From Erythrophleum ivorense (taxonomy: Eukaryota; Streptophyta; Magnoliopsida; Fabales; Fabaceae): a stretch of 64,000 bases of DNA. Under the pieces are notes generated by a model. It was not told the origin of the DNA, made no database searches, and saw nothing but the letters and a program-made list of their open reading frames with translations. The first letter of the stretch is position 1. Each line of letters opens with the position of its first letter. A program made the position numbers and the translations under genes. The stretch covers positions 1 to 64,000 of the forward strand of contig JAIUCV010001287.1 of assembly GCA_026724425.1 (NCBI GenBank), given 5' to 3'. Below are positions 1-13,664 of the stretch, piece after piece.

Positions 1-3000
1 TCAATGGTGGATGCTTTTGTCAGAGTCCTTTTGTACATCTCATGCTTTCAAAGAGAAGTGAAATTTTTAAGTTTTCTTCGTGGTTTAATTCGTTTTCATT
101 GTTTCATCTTGTGTTGAGGTTTTATAAATTTACATATTTATAGCCTGCATTCTTGAAAATTATTCAATATGTACGTTAAGCATAACCCACTTGTTATTAA
201 AGAATTATATTCTAATACTTTAAGTTGAAGATTTTTATATTGAAAGGTTTTTAACTTTAAAATTATTTAAAAAAATTTCAAGATCTAAATTAAATTTTTT
301 TGTTCGAAATTTTTTTTAAAATATTTTAAAAATTAAAATTTTATAATATGAATGTTTTTAATTTAAAATCTTCAAATGTAAATATGCCTTCTTATTATGA
401 ATTGTCTAAGCGGGGTGCCTTTGTGTTAGAAACTGGATTCATAAAGGAAGTTGGTGTACATTGACTGCGTGATTTATACTCTTATTAGAAGTGCACATTG
501 ATTGTGTTTTATTTGAAGTGACTTTGCTGCGGTTAGACCTTTTTATGTAAAATCGATGTCTAAAAATCCTAATTTATTGTTGGCTGAGGCGGCTGACTAA
601 GTTTTGGAGTGCCTATCTTTCCTATTATTGATTTTCTCCTGGTTACTTCAAAATCGAAGGTAGAGATAGGAGAACTGTTTTGAACACTTAATTTGTTGTT
701 TTATGATGTGGAAAATAGTTTCTGATTTGGTATTTTCTAAAATGTCTTTTCTCAAATGTCCCCTCACAACAAGGGCATCTAATGAATTAGCCGACGGCAC
801 GAGAATCACATCTGGCCAGAATTTGCTTCCAGTCAATTATTCATTGGTTTTGAAAATTACACCGAAAACCGTCATTAATTATCGTGAAGAAGAGAATCAA
901 AAGGAGCTATGATCGCTGCACGAAACCTCAAATCGATTAAAAAGGGTGTATCTCAGCCGGGAGAATTCAGATGCGACTCGCTTTTATATAGAAAAGGTAA
1001 TCTACTTACGAGTTAGAATAAGTTAGAACATCCTGTTCCCAAAAAAAAAAAAAAAGTTATAAGTTAGAACAAGCATTAAAGTATTGTTTTGCTGGCTTGT
1101 ATGGTTTGAACGTGACGCGCCCTATAATTGCGGTGGAATAGTAAGTAATACGATGCATTTTAGACTTTTTTTTTTCTGTTTTTGATGAACGCATTTTAGA
1201 CTTTTCCTTGTGCTGCGGTCCTTTGATCTTCTAAAAACCGCTTGTGTTGTTGGCATTCTCACATATAATTTCTTATATTAATTTTATTAATTTTTTAATT
1301 AAAAATATGATAAATATATAATTTAATTAAAAAAATATACATTTATATGTAAACATTGTATACTTCTTCTATGTTAAATAAATATTTAATAACAAAATAT
1401 TAAAAAATTACATATAAACTTTGTTCTTGTTGACTATTATTCACACGCAGCCTTTTTGCTTCTCATTTTGATAATTTTAATTTTTAAATTAGTGACGTGT
1501 CAATCATTCAAGAGGTTTTGCTACTGTGTCATGTGCAAGTGGGATTGAAGTCAATATTGTTGTTTTTTTCCCTCCATAAAATAATGAATTTATAAATATT
1601 TTAAAAATAATTTCTGTAGTTCTTTTGAAAACATTTTCAGAAATTAACATAATTTTTAAAAATATAAACTACTCTAACTTTTAATATCTCTTAAAATTTA
1701 ATTAGCATATTTTTCCATTCAAAGCTTTTTTCCTTAACATTTGACATTACAATATATATTTCTGTAATTTAAAACTTTCGCCTTTTTTTTTTTTTGGTTG
1801 TTACCAAACATTATTGCTAATAAACGTCCGTTATATGTTTTACTCAAAAGTGTTTTAAAGGCTCGTGAAACAGCGTGTTTTACGATACCTACCGTATTGT
1901 AGAAAAATTAAAAGAAAAATTAATAAAATGCATCTAAAGTCATTGAAACAGGAGTCATTCTCCACACCTGTGACCACTGAGGCTCTCCGATGTGTTCCGA
2001 GTATAAAAATAATTGATGAATATATAACTATAAAATGACAATCGTAAATTTCTCAATGAAGGAAAAAGTATGAAATTATGTGGGCAATTGCAACATCTCC
2101 TAATTATCAGTAACTAGGTTTCAATTTTCTCTTATACTTTAATAGGCTTGGTTGGTGAGCTAGAGAAGCATGGATTAATCGTTTAAAGTCTTTTTTTTTT
2201 TCTTACTATGTTAGACTCTTATTTATCTGCATTCTTTTTATTTTTATTTGATCATTCTTGCACTTATTTTTATTCATAAAATATAGAAATCAAACTGATT
2301 AATAAGTTTTTTTTTACATCTAAGTACTAATTTTAAGGAGTATAAATGATAATTTTAGAAAATATTAATAATAATATATATATTTCTTTCTTTCAAAAAA
2401 ATTTAATTTAAATTTTTTTAATATCATATTTATTAAGATAAAGTCCTTAAATAATTTTTTTTCATTAATTTATTCTGCTATTAAAAGATTTCAACCTCAA
2501 AGTTCAAACCCAATACAGATTTCGCAATAGAATAATAATTCCTGGTGTTATGTGCCTGTTCTTTTTCATTTAATTGGCTCAGATGAAATTATTCATGAAT
2601 CACGTGCATTTCAAAATAACAATCCATTATGTGCAAAAAGGATAAGAATACATTTTGATTGGTGAGACAAGTCTCTGACGTTGCAAGGTGAAGAAGCTAA
2701 TAGCAACTGCGGAATGGCCAGTTAGAAGATACAATATTTGGTAATTAGTACAAATTAAATGATATATAATTAAATTAAATTTGATTAATTAAAGTCACCT
2801 ATGGTTATTGTTATAAATGGAACCCAAAGTCCCAATTATGTTATAGGATTGGAAAAAATTATGAGGTGCATTAAGCCTATGTATATGTAATAGTCAAGAT
2901 TTATTTTTTACATCAACTTGAATTTTCTACTCATTCAAAAGATGAATATCCTATTCATTATTTTTTTAATCTAAATTTAAGTTTTTTTTAAATTTTGATG

Positions 3001-3830
3001 TATAGTTTTTTATTATAAGAGAGTAAAACTTTCTAACTGTCAAATTAAAAAAATAATGGTTGAGACTAAGAAAAAAGGTGAAATTTAAATTGTTGATATT
3101 ACACTTGGACAATATAGAAAGAATAAGTATAGTGCTCATCTTTCTTGAAATAAGTAGAGAATTTAAGTTGTTTTTTTCATGTATATGAAACAACAGATAT
3201 ATATATATGTATAAATTAGATCATGGCCATTAGATATAGATAAATCTAATGCGAGCAAGTAGAATTTCTCTAAAATTGGCAAAGTTTAATATTATCGTCT
3301 TTAAAGTTATCTTCATTGCTTTTTGGGTAACAATGTAACATGTACATATATTGTTTTGTTAAATGCATCACAACTCCTGCTAATTGGGGTATTGCTATGG
3401 ACTACAAATAATTGTAAGAACTAAGAACCAGTCTGAGACTGTACGGAATCCGCAAGTTGAAGAGGTATATATGATTTTAATTTCTCTATTAATTAGTTAA
3501 CACATCTATGATCTAACTTGATTTGGAGTTCAAAGTCAAGTAGACAAGGCTTCATGAATAAGACTTAATAAAAGTAGAATGGGTCTGCATTAGCGGGAGA
3601 GTGAAAGAGTAGAAGATGCCTAAGGAGGGCCTCTGTTTAATCCTTCCTGATAGCATCAAATCAAAACAAAACCCCCGCAACAAACCCACGTGGGAGGCAA
3701 ATACACCCAGTTCATACGCTACAAGTTCATTTCGTCTGAAAACCCCACCACCGACATCCCTTTCCTTCTTTTTGGAAAAACTATTTTCGTCGCTTCAATT
3801 TTTCCCTCTCTTTCTTTTTCACATTTCACG
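1..3830. other. AT-rich intergenic spacer
   Basis: I see no supportable gene here. Reading frames are short and unlike any family I know. The first few hundred bases could be the 3' region of a gene outside the window, but nothing proves it. The stretch around 1280-1430 shares AT-rich blocks with the foldback element near 10285-10500 and may be a decayed relative. A slightly richer patch at about 700-910 is open on both strands for about 60-70 codons without a recognisable domain. Confidence 0.6.
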
Positions 3831-4044
3831 GCTATATACACATAACACATCACTTCCTCCTCTCTGCTGTACCCCACTTTAACGTGTGCCACTCCTAATT
3901 ATTTCTTACTTCCTCTTCCCTTTTAAATTTCTTCTCCCTTCGTCACATTACTCATATACTATTAACGTGCACTGCCAAACAGAAGCGCCACGCGCGCGCA
4001 CACACATTCTCTCTCGCTCTCGTTTTAATTAAGTGGGAGCGAAA
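3831..4044 (+). promoter_or_regulatory. Putative core promoter and leader of the SKS gene
   Basis: A TATA-like stretch (gctatataca, from about 3831) lies about 210 bases before the ATG. It is followed by a pyrimidine-rich leader and, at about 3990-4023, a CG/CA plus CT simple-sequence run. Spacing and composition fit a plant promoter and 5' UTR, but the transcription start is not visible. Confidence 0.35.
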
Positions 4045-7000
4045 ATGTCGCTTAACTTAACCGGAAGTGCCGCAGTTGGCGCCTTGCTCTTTTTGGTTAG
4101 TCTTTCTTTCTTTGCCATTGCTTTCGCTGAAGATCCCTACAGGTTCTTTAACTGGAATGTTACTTATGGAGACATCTATCCCCTTGGTGTTCGCCAAACG
4201 GTATGTTTGAATCTGACTGTATACACCGGAGATTTAGTTTATTAATCAATCTTATATATGATCTGCATCATTGTTGGATCTGAATCAATTTGATTAGACT
4301 GATCTATGTGTTTGTTGCAGGGAATACTTATCAATGGCCAGTTCCCAGGCCCAGATATTCACTCTGTTACCAATGACAATCTCATTATCAATGTCTTCAA
4401 CAGTTTGGACGAGCCCTTTCTTCTCTCCTGGTACTTTCTCTCTTGCTCTTTCTACTCAGCACAATAATTTGTGCGATCCTTGGATCTGAGATAATATTTT
4501 ATAGTCTTATATGCCATTTCATTTGTTCATACTGCAACACTCAAGAGGCATTCATAAGCGGTAAAGAAGCATGTGATACCTGATCATAAATTAAACTAGT
4601 TTCAGACATGGGTGTTTATCTTCTCCAGTTTTCTTCATTGAACCTTCCCTTTTCCTGAAGATTGCTTTGGATTTTTTGGTGAGCCTGTGCGGAGAATGTA
4701 TGCGTCGATTGGTCGCTACCTTTTTCTAGTACTTTTGGATGTTTGTTGAGTCACATGACTGTGACCGGATATTTTGAAATATACCATGTGCGGACATGGA
4801 TCCAGATCTGGCTTGCTTAGTGCTCCTGTTTATAATAATAGTTAATAATACATTTTATAATTTTGACAAATTTAATAATACGCGATTAGGTTCGGCTGTG
4901 GTGATGGACAATTTATGTATTTAATTTTACATGAGAGGTGGATGCATTCCACAGAAGGGGAAACTGTTATTATCACAGGCCTGAACGTCATTATGTTTAG
5001 GTGTAACAATAATTAACCTGCGTATTGCATTGGCATTCTAGTTTCTACTAACGGAAAGGGAGGTCTCAGAAAGCAACTGGCTGCTTGTAGGATAAATAAT
5101 AAAAAAGCAAGAGCTTTTGAATTTTGTTTATGTATACTAGACTGCAATAATTGGTATTATGGGCCAGATCAAGTTGCTTTCAGCATTCCTCTATCTTGGT
5201 TCCTTGACGTGGAGGCTAAGATTCGGCTCAATGATGGAATGGTCTTGATTTACTGATTTTTTATGAGTCAACAACCTTTTCAAGTGCAATTTCTTGGACT
5301 TGTGATTATATTTGGTTGAAGCCCAGCACTCCGACATTCATAGTGTGTTTGTCGTACGAAAATTATACAGGAACGGGGTCCAACAGAGAAGGAATTCATT
5401 CGAAGATGGAGTATCGGGAACAACTTGTCCCATACCACCGGGGAAGAACTTCACTTATATTCTTCAAGTGAAGGATCAGATTGGGAGCTTTTATTACTTC
5501 CCATCTCTTGCATTCCACAAAGCTGCTGGTGGTTTTGGAGGCATTAGGATCCTTAGCAGACCAAGAATTCCAGTCCCATTCCCTGATCCAGCCGGTGATT
5601 ACACTGTCCTCATTGGAGATTGGTACAAGTCCAACCACACGGTAATTCCTTCATTTGTGGACTTGCCTCTTTTCATCTTTTACATCTTATTTTGTCTATT
5701 TTTTATTTAAAAGGAGTGTCAATAACAACTCAAGCGAGTGCCCTGCAAATGCAAATAAATAAGAATAACAAAAATTTCACTTTCTCATTGCCTATTCTAC
5801 AACCAATAACCTGCCTTTGGACAGCTGGGTTCCCTCTCGACGAAGGGGCTCAACTTTCAACTAATTCGGCATAAACCCATGCGCTTATTGCTATACAGCA
5901 ATGAATGAAGTGACCCTCACCTAAAAACACGCACACTGACAGTCTGACACCGTACATCAAAAAACGAATAATCTTTTTTTTGGAATAGAAATTTGTGTCC
6001 TAACTGAAAAAACGAATAATCATAAATTTGTGTCCTAACTCCGAACCAGGAAATAAGAATTTTAAGAAAAACCAGGAAATTTTTATCTATATCCATTATT
6101 CTCAATACTAGCAGTCTAATTATTATAGCATTTTTATTTTTAGAAAAAAAAAAACAAGTGAAGTAAATCTCTAGTAAACTCCCCTATTTTATTAAATTGT
6201 TTGGCGGCAACCCAGTAACCTCTAGCATCATATTTGTCAATGAGATAATCATGACAAAATGCAAATGGCATGTTTGGTTTGCATCTTTAGGGATATCCTT
6301 TTCTTCTTCCGGGACCACATATTAAATCACCTTGTTCCATCAAGAGTCAGCGCGCCGTGTTGATCTGCTTCTTCCGGAGTCCCTACCACAAACTCAGGTC
6401 GTTTCGTGAACTTTTTTTTTTTTTTAAAATTAAGTATCCTTTTTTTCTTCCAATTAAAAAATTGTTCAGCCAGCGAACATAGTGTGAACGTAAACGTTAC
6501 TCTATCTGTTATTTTTATTTTTCTATTTCTCGAGATTGGGGTCCTAAATGTCAACGGTCTAAAGGAAATGTCCTCCAATTTGAACCAAATGATAACAATT
6601 CAACATGTTCCTTAGAAGTTAGCCTGATCTTAGGCCCCGGGTGTCTTGTTGTCTAGTAGTAATTTGTTCGTATTCATAACATCTATGACCCGCCAAAAAA
6701 AAAACAGAAAACTGGAGGCATCTAGTATGACTTTTTAGCTAAGCTTCAATTATCAGGGGACTAGCAAGGTTTGCGGTTTGTACGAATAACAAATGTCATT
6801 CTGTTGTCTTTTTATTGATATTTAATGACTTGTGATGAAACATTATTTTTCCTATTCGATACCTCATAACTTGTTTTGTTATGTGTAGGCATTGAAGGAC
6901 CATCTTGATACTGGCAAGAAGCTGCCTTTTCCGGATGGAATTCTCATCAATGGTCGCGGACCTAGCGGAGTATCCTTCAATGTGGGAACAAGGTATGTGC

Positions 7001-8218
7001 CCCATCAAATCTCCATATATCCAATTGTTATTTCTCTGGGCCCAATTAATAATTATAAGGAAGCGTTTTGCTCTTTCTTTTTTTCTTGTTTCAAATTATT
7101 ATTTTATCAATTAAAAGGAAAAAAAAGTTGTATACATAGAAATCCGGGCAATTTTGACACAAACGATCTTTTCACGCTTGCTTTGAACTGATCATATGCT
7201 GTATAATTTCTACCACAGGAAAGACTTACAGGCTCAGAATATCAAATGTGGGATTGGAACATTCGCTCAACTTTCGCATCCAGAATCACAAATTGAAGTT
7301 GGTAGAAGTGGAAGGAACACACACTCTTCAAACTACCTACTCCTCTCTTGACGTTCACGTAGGGCAATCTTATTCGGTTCTAGTAACCGCGGATCAACCA
7401 GCTCAGGATTATTACATTGTGGTTTCCACTCGATTCACCTCTCAGGTTCTCAGTACCACTGGAGTTCTTCGCTACAGCAACTCTGCAGGCCCAGTATCGG
7501 GCCCACCTCCCGGTGGACCTACCATCCAAGTTGACTGGTCCTTGAACCAGGCCCGGTCCATCAGGTTTTTTTCCCCTGCAGTCAACTACACTTTTTTGAC
7601 CAAAAATTCACTTTGTATTATTTCATTAAAACCGAAGAATTCTTCTAAAGGAAGAAACGCGCTGTTATTCTTACGGTGCGGCTATGTAAAATTTGATATT
7701 ACATGGCTGCAGGACTAACCTGACGGCAAGTGGACCGAGGCCAAACCCACAAGGCTCGTACCATTACGGTCTCGTAAACACTACCAGAACCATCATACTT
7801 TCGAGTTCAGCTGGTGAAGTGAATGGCAAACAGAGATACGCAATTAACAGCGTGTCTTATGTTGCCCCAGACACTCCTCTGAAACTCGCCGACTACTTCA
7901 AAATCTCAGGCGTTTTCCGTGTGGGAAGTATATCTGACAGACCCACTGGTGGTGGCATATACCTTGACACATCCGTTATGCAAGCTGACTACAGAGCATT
8001 TGTCGAGATTGTCTTCCAAAACGACGAGGACATTGTTCAGAGCTATCATCTTGATGGCTACTCTTTCTTCGTGGTTGGGTGAGCATTTAATCTTCAGATG
8101 CTAATCATCTTATAATTGGTGTTTCGCTGGTGAAATTGGTCAATAATTTGTTGGCCTCCCCCTCCCCCCCCCAAAAAAAAAAAAAACCATCCATCATCCT
8201 TTGCTTTCAATGGTTGGG

Positions 8219-8258
<40 letters not shown>

Positions 8259-8694
8259 CATGTTTTGATTGAGGTTGTGAAATATTGCAATTCGTAGTTT
8301 GGACGGAGGACAGTGGACCCCTGCTAGCAGAAACCAATACAATCTCCGAGATGCAATTGCACGTTGCACAACTCAGGTGAGAATAATAAGCTATATTATG
8401 GTCCTCCAGGCCCTCTACCAAACCAAACTAGTAATGATTGTTGTTCAATGGTGGCTCATTTTTGTTTATTGATTGGGGCAGGTGTATCCCAAGTCTTGGA
8501 CTGCTATATATGTTGCGCTTGACAATGTGGGAATGTGGAACCTGAGGTCTGAGTTTTGGGCACGACAATACCTGGGCCAGCAGTTCTATTTGCGTGTTTA
8601 TACAACATCAACCTCAATCAGGGACGAATTTCCTATTCCAAAGAATGCACTTCTCTGTGGTAAGGCAAGTGGGAGGCACACGCGGCCCCTTTGA
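4045..8694 (+). CDS. SKU5-similar (SKS) multicopper-oxidase-like protein, with a one-base frameshift
   Basis: Exons by phase: 4045-4200, 4321-4430, 5371-5641, 6889-6992, 7219-7564, 7713-8078, 8298-8376, 8482-8694. The start is the ATG at 4045; an in-frame GTG just upstream is not a plant start. The protein opens with a hydrophobic signal peptide (LLFLVSLSFFAIAFA) followed by EDPYRFFNWNVTYGDI, the usual SKS mature start. It ends NALLCGKASGRHTRPL, the non-GPI end of SKS proteins related to pollen NTP303. Cupredoxin landmarks include LINGQFPGP, AFHKAAGGFGG, GDWYKSNHT and LRISNVGLEHSLNF. As in SKU5 relatives, the histidine clusters of true ascorbate oxidases are largely missing, so it is probably a secreted, wall-associated protein involved in directional growth and not an active oxidase. 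Near 6983-6986 the exon reads GTGGGAACAAG where the family needs GTGGAACAAG (V-E-Q-G). The extra G shifts exon 5 into a stop at 7349-7351. Without it the product would be 547 aa. Confidence 0.9.
5959..6040. repeat. Short imperfect tandem repeat in SKS intron 3
   Basis: Two copies of a unit containing acgaataatc and aaatttgtgtcctaact lie head to tail (about 5959-6005 and 6006-6040). The second copy is shorter because it lacks a T-rich stretch. The rest of this intron (5642-6888) holds no recognisable element. Confidence 0.65.
8219..8258. repeat. (TC)n-(TA)n microsatellite in SKS intron 6
   Basis: A compound dinucleotide repeat of about 11 TC units followed by 9 TA units, shortly after a C-run/A-run at about 8158-8186. 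It lies wholly inside the intron between exons 6 and 7. Confidence 0.95.
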
Positions 8695-10284
8695 GGTCGC
8701 AATTGCTATAAAAGGATCCACATACCAAATTGAGTCAGATAAGCTTTTCTAGTTTTAGATTATTTTCATGTTCGCTTCTAAATTTATTTTTTGGGTGCTT
8801 TTCCTAATTTATGCTTGGGTTCAAAAGACGAATTATGTACAATCAGCTATATGACCCCAGCTCGAGGTCACATTCTTTCCATGAAAAAACATTCTATTCC
8901 CTTTGTAATTGCTCAAGTTTTACCGTTATAAGGTTTGGTCAATCTGAAGTTTTCATTTGGCACTTGGCTCCTCGTATTGCAGGGTGTTTTGACTAATTCA
9001 TGCCTGCTTTTGAAGTTTGATGGGATTAGAAATGCGATTTAGGCTTTGGGTTTTTTTTGGGGGGTTGATGTTTAACGAACGAAAAATAAAAAAAGAACCA
9101 ACAATTGTGATTAACTTTACTGTTGATTATTCATGGCAGAATCTGAACGTTGATTCGATACAATCTTTTTTTTGGCCAATTGAATCAATTTATGTTGGGC
9201 ATTCAATTTTAAATGTTATGGATGTGTTTTACTTTTCATGCTTGACATAAAAGGAAACTGATGTCAAGGGTAGCATTATCATTACGTCCTCTAAAGTTAG
9301 AAGAATTATAACTGAATATCGCTCTAATTTGAAAAATGACTCCACCCTTTGTTGCCGTTTTTCTGCAATTGTTATATATCATCCTTAAAGTCGACACGTC
9401 GAACAATTTAATAGAAGCATAAAACTAGTAGACTATGCTATAAAGCATATCATACAATCTACTCCTAATGGTAAGATATCTTCTTTACCCTCAAAGGCTT
9501 CTTTGTTGGGTGACGTACTCTGTTGAAAGATGAACACTCGTCTCTCATGGAACTTTTGAGTTCGTCATCATTGTGATAATATTGAAATCGCAGACATACA
9601 TCATTTTCAAGTGTGAATGGAAATTCCCGTTGGCCAAAGTAAGTATCATTAGCCGGATACTTATAATTCCTTTTGATATTTTTCTTGGGTCGTTTCACAA
9701 ACTAAATTTACAAGGGTTTAATTTGATTAAAAACTTAAGACCCCCGAGTTATAAACTGAAGATTACGATGACGAATCGGGGTTGGAGAAATGCTATTTTT
9801 TTGCGAAATCGAAAATCATCATCGGTGGTGAACAAAATTTTGTAGAGTTCTATAGTAAGTAGATTAGATATGAGGTGGCGATGACGAGAATTCAGACTAG
9901 ATCTAACAGGGTGCTAATATGAACAAGAATTCAGCATTTGATAGTTATTATCATTCCTTAACTCTAATGCCTCTCCATATCGTCCTTCATTATTGCCACC
10001 AAGTAACAAGCAGTTCAAAATTTTCCATTCTCGATATAAGAATTTCATTGTGATGATTAAAAATTGGCACACCACTATGCTCTTTCCCCCCTTTTTCTTC
10101 TGAAAAAATTTCTCCTTCTAATTGTTCCTTATCTCTTTTGTAGTTCTGCATATGTAGAGATAAGAGCGAATGTAGAGTGTACATCAAATGACGAATAATT
10201 GGTAAAGAGGAAGTGATCTCAACGAGTTTCCGAGGCTTTGAAAATGAACTAAAAGGAAATGTGAACGAATTATAATGGACTGGA

Positions 10285-10500
10285 TTTAGGACTTTTTTAT
10301 ATTTTTATTATTAAATTTTTTAATTAAAATATAACAAATATATAATTCTCTAATAATGTCATTAGTTTAATCAAAAAATCATACAGTTTTTTATAAAAAT
10401 TATTATTTTTTCATAATATTATTAGAGAACTATATATTTATCATGTTTTAATTTAAAAATATGATAATAAATATATAAAAAAAATTACATATAAAATTTT
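10285..10500. repeat. AT-rich foldback element
   Basis: The left arm (about 10320-10364, attctctaataatgtcat) is matched by the reverse complement of the right arm (about 10419-10463, attattagagaactatat), giving arms of about 40 bp with few mismatches. This is the shape of a decayed MITE. Similar blocks at about 1280-1430 suggest more than one copy. No target duplication could be assigned. Confidence 0.5.
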
Positions 10501-11561
10501 CCAATCATAATTAGAGGAGATTTGTCAAGGGTAAAGATGTAAATAATCTTTATTGTTAACTTTTCATATGCACCATTATAGATATCGGAGAGTAGAATTA
10601 CTTTTTTAAATTAAAATGGTATTAGGTAATAATTCTTTAAACTTAAATAATAATTTCCCCTATAATTAAAGTGTAGTACCATCCATTTTTATCGATTCAA
10701 TTAACCCTTAAAATGGTACATTTAGTATATAAAAGGCTATACACACATACGTAAGACCGTAGTTCTTTCCAATACAATGGACATTGCTCGTGTACATGCG
10801 AGCCAATGTATCAGAAAACAAAAATTGCTCCGATAATGATATTATGAAAACATTTAAATTGACATATACAAATAATAAATATAAATTTCCCAAAATAACA
10901 AAAAATATGAATTAAAAAAAATCTAATATAAACCGTATGGTTAATATAATCATAATAGTTTAATAATTTGTGCTTTATATAGATTCATGTATTCAGAGTG
11001 CATCGTGAAATAAATAAGACGGTTCTGTTGTGTCATGATTAACAATAACATTAGCTCGTTACATGCTATAGTATATGGAAAACATGAGCAATTTGATAAG
11101 TATAGCGACATACTCCTACATTTGATACAAAGACAATATACTATCATGTAATTTTGGTTAATGTATTAATTTAGTTCTTTAACTTTATAATAGGCTTTAT
11201 TTTATTCCTTAATTTTTGTTTTCTTTTAATTTTATCTTTTAACTATTCAAACATATTCACATTAATCTCTTTTGCTAATACAATTATTCTCACTACCAAA
11301 AAATGTTGAAGTGGCTTTTAACTGGAATTAAGAATACATAGTTGAACTTTTTAAAATTGTGATAAAATTATTTTTTTTACTATTAGAAATTAGTCTTTAT
11401 TTAAGAAAAAAGTAAAAATAAAAAGAAACACTTTATATAAAATATATTCTCAAATCCTTGCCATAATTTACTCCATGTAACCAAACCCGCCATTGCAACT
11501 TCAAATTGAATATAGGAGCCTAAGTCATTAGGAACTCGGATTCTTTGTGCATAGGTTGTGA

Positions 11562-11790
11562 TGCACATCCCAATCTAAAATGTCTAAATCTAATCTGGAC
11601 GATCTATATTTTATAAAAAAGTTTCTATGTTTTTTAAGCAGAAAAATCGTTTTATAAATATTTTTTAATTATAAAACTAGTTTTATTTTGCATTTTTTAT
11701 CTTATGATATTAAAAAAAATTAAATTTTAAAAAAATTATATGAAATATGGACCGTCCAAATCACATATTGACGATTTAGATGGATACACA
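11562..11790. repeat. Foldback MITE-like element
   Basis: The left end (atctaaaatgtc then ctggacgatctatatt, from 11571) is complementary to the right end (aatatggaccgtccaaat then gacgatttagatgg, ending 11784). This gives imperfect terminal inverted repeats of about 45 bp around an AT-rich core. Length and structure fit a non-autonomous DNA transposon; the superfamily is not clear. Confidence 0.55.
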
Positions 11791-12094
11791 CAGGATCTAG
11801 TCAAAAGTCATTAGTGGATTTAAAGTATTATCTAGTGAGTTGTATTGGACCTAAATCATAATCAAGGTAAAAATAATCTTATTAGCAATATCAAATCATT
11901 AAACCAAAATAAAGTAAAATAATAATAAGGCATAAATGAAAATTAACATCATTTTAGAAAGAGACTAGAAAAACACAAAGAAATTAGGATGAATTACATA
12001 AATTCTTAATTAAATATTGAAAGATCTTGAAAGAATTCTTGATCAAGCAAATCTTCTTCTTTAAGTTTAATATAATTCAAAATTTATTATTTAA

Positions 12095-12517
12095 CCCCTT
12101 GTTTGGTTTGAGGGGTCCCTTCTCTCCCCTCCCCTCCCCTTGTTTGGTTTACATTTTTAAAGTGGGGGAGAGGAAAAATTTCATTAAACTTTCCCTCTCC
12201 TCCCCCTCTCCTCCAATTTGGGGGGATTGGGAGGGAAAATTACATTTTGGACTAAAATATCCGTATATTTATTTATTTAGTTTTATTTATTTATAAGTTT
12301 TTTTAAATAATTATAATTATAAATAATTTTTAATATTTATTTAATTTGATAATAAAAATATTAATTTTTTTTAAATAATCAATTATATTATCATTACTTT
12401 TAAAACATATAAAGGTAAAATAGTCTACATATTATTATTTTCCCTCCCTTCCCCTTCTGAATCAAACAATATATCATTAAAATCCCTCCCCTCCCCTCAG
12501 TTGAACCAAACATAGCC
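12095..12517. mobile_element. Tourist-like MITE, copy 1 (TAA target site)
   Basis: The left end CCCCTTGTTTGGTTTGAGG and the right end CCTCAGTTGAACCAAACATAG form imperfect terminal inverted repeats. TAA stands directly outside both ends (12092-12094 and 12518-12520). A 3-bp TAA duplication with a G(G)TTTGGTT-type end is the mark of PIF/Harbinger (Tourist) MITEs. This copy has an extra inner block near the left end (a second ccccttgtttggttt at about 12136) that copy 2 lacks. Confidence 0.8.
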
Positions 12518-12531
12518 TAAGTGAATCCTAA

Positions 12532-12887
12532 CCCCTTGTTTGGTTTGAGAGGGAGGGGAGGGGAGGGGAAAGATTATCCTCCCCTCCAATTTGAGAGAAT
12601 TGGGAAGGAAAGTTATTTTTTGAACTAAAATACCATTATATTTATTTATTTTTATTTATTTATAATTTTTTAAATAATTATAATTATAAATATTTTTTAA
12701 TATTTATTTAATTTAGTAATAACAATATTAAATTTTTAAAAATAAAAAAATAATTAATTATATTATCATTACTTTTAAAACATATAAGGGTAAAATAATT
12801 TATATATTATTATTTTTTCTCCCATTTTTTCCTGAACTAAACAATGTATCATTAAAATTCCTCCCCTCAATTAAACCAAACATAGCT
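12532..12887. mobile_element. Tourist-like MITE, copy 2 (TAA target site)
   Basis: It has the same ends and AT-rich core as its left neighbour, only 14 bases away, and is also flanked by TAA (12529-12531 and 12888-12890). The cores share ordered blocks such as attataattataaat and attatcattacttttaaaacatata. Either the family inserted twice side by side or one copy arose by local duplication. Confidence 0.8.
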
Positions 12888-13664
12888 TAACTCTAACTTA
12901 ATTTATGTATAAAATTTATAAAAAATAACTTTAGATAAAAAAAAAATGAAAGAAGACATTCCAAAATCACGTCCGAGTACTTGATATTTAAAAAAAAAAA
13001 TCACAGCTCCTGCTCATCGTGGCCGGATGGATCTTGGTCATGATCGGCAGTAATTGGAATTTTAAAAATTGGCCTTTGTTCGTTGCAACATGCAATGAAT
13101 ATTACTTTCAGCAGCGATTTTGTTCGTCGCGGAAAACTACAATTTCCCTATCGTGACACCAAGTTCCGCCCTTGTATCCAAAATAGCTTAAGTTGTGGAT
13201 ATAGCATCAGAACTTCTTGGTAATTCCTCCTTACATCTAGAAACTTTATTCTGTATGCAGTTAAGTCTCTACAAACATAAAATGCAAAGCAAACTAATAA
13301 AAAACACATATTAAACTCAAATAGAAAATAAATTAATTATAATCACTTCTAATTATAAAAATAAACATAATTTCATATACAAACCACAACCTATAATTTT
13401 AATCATAATTACTTAAAATGTAAGGTTAACATAAAGAATTAAGAATTATTTTAATCGTTATAACTTTAGGGATTTTAATCAAATGATCATCTAATTACAC
13501 TATTAATTTATAAAATATAAAACATCAAAGAAATTAATGTAAACAATACTAAAAATATTCAAAAGGTTATGATAGGTTTCTACAAAATCATAGAAAAATT
13601 ATATAAAATAAGGACTTATCAATCATTTATGCTCATTCCAATCTCAATTGCTCTAACACAGTTT

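Larger units (their letters stand above)
8695..12091. other. Intergenic spacer after SKS
   Basis: This holds the SKS 3' UTR and AT-rich spacer. Open frames at about 9465-9845 on both strands have no recognisable domain and overlap each other, so I do not call a gene. Two foldback elements inside it (about 10285-10500 and 11562-11790) are listed separately. Confidence 0.6.

Noticed and set aside
648..912. Overlapping 60-70 codon open frames on both strands
   Set aside because: No domain, no recognisable homology and mutual overlap; most likely chance.
4033..4044. GTG start four codons before the SKS ATG
   Set aside because: Plants do not normally start at GTG. The ATG at 4045 leads directly into the signal peptide.
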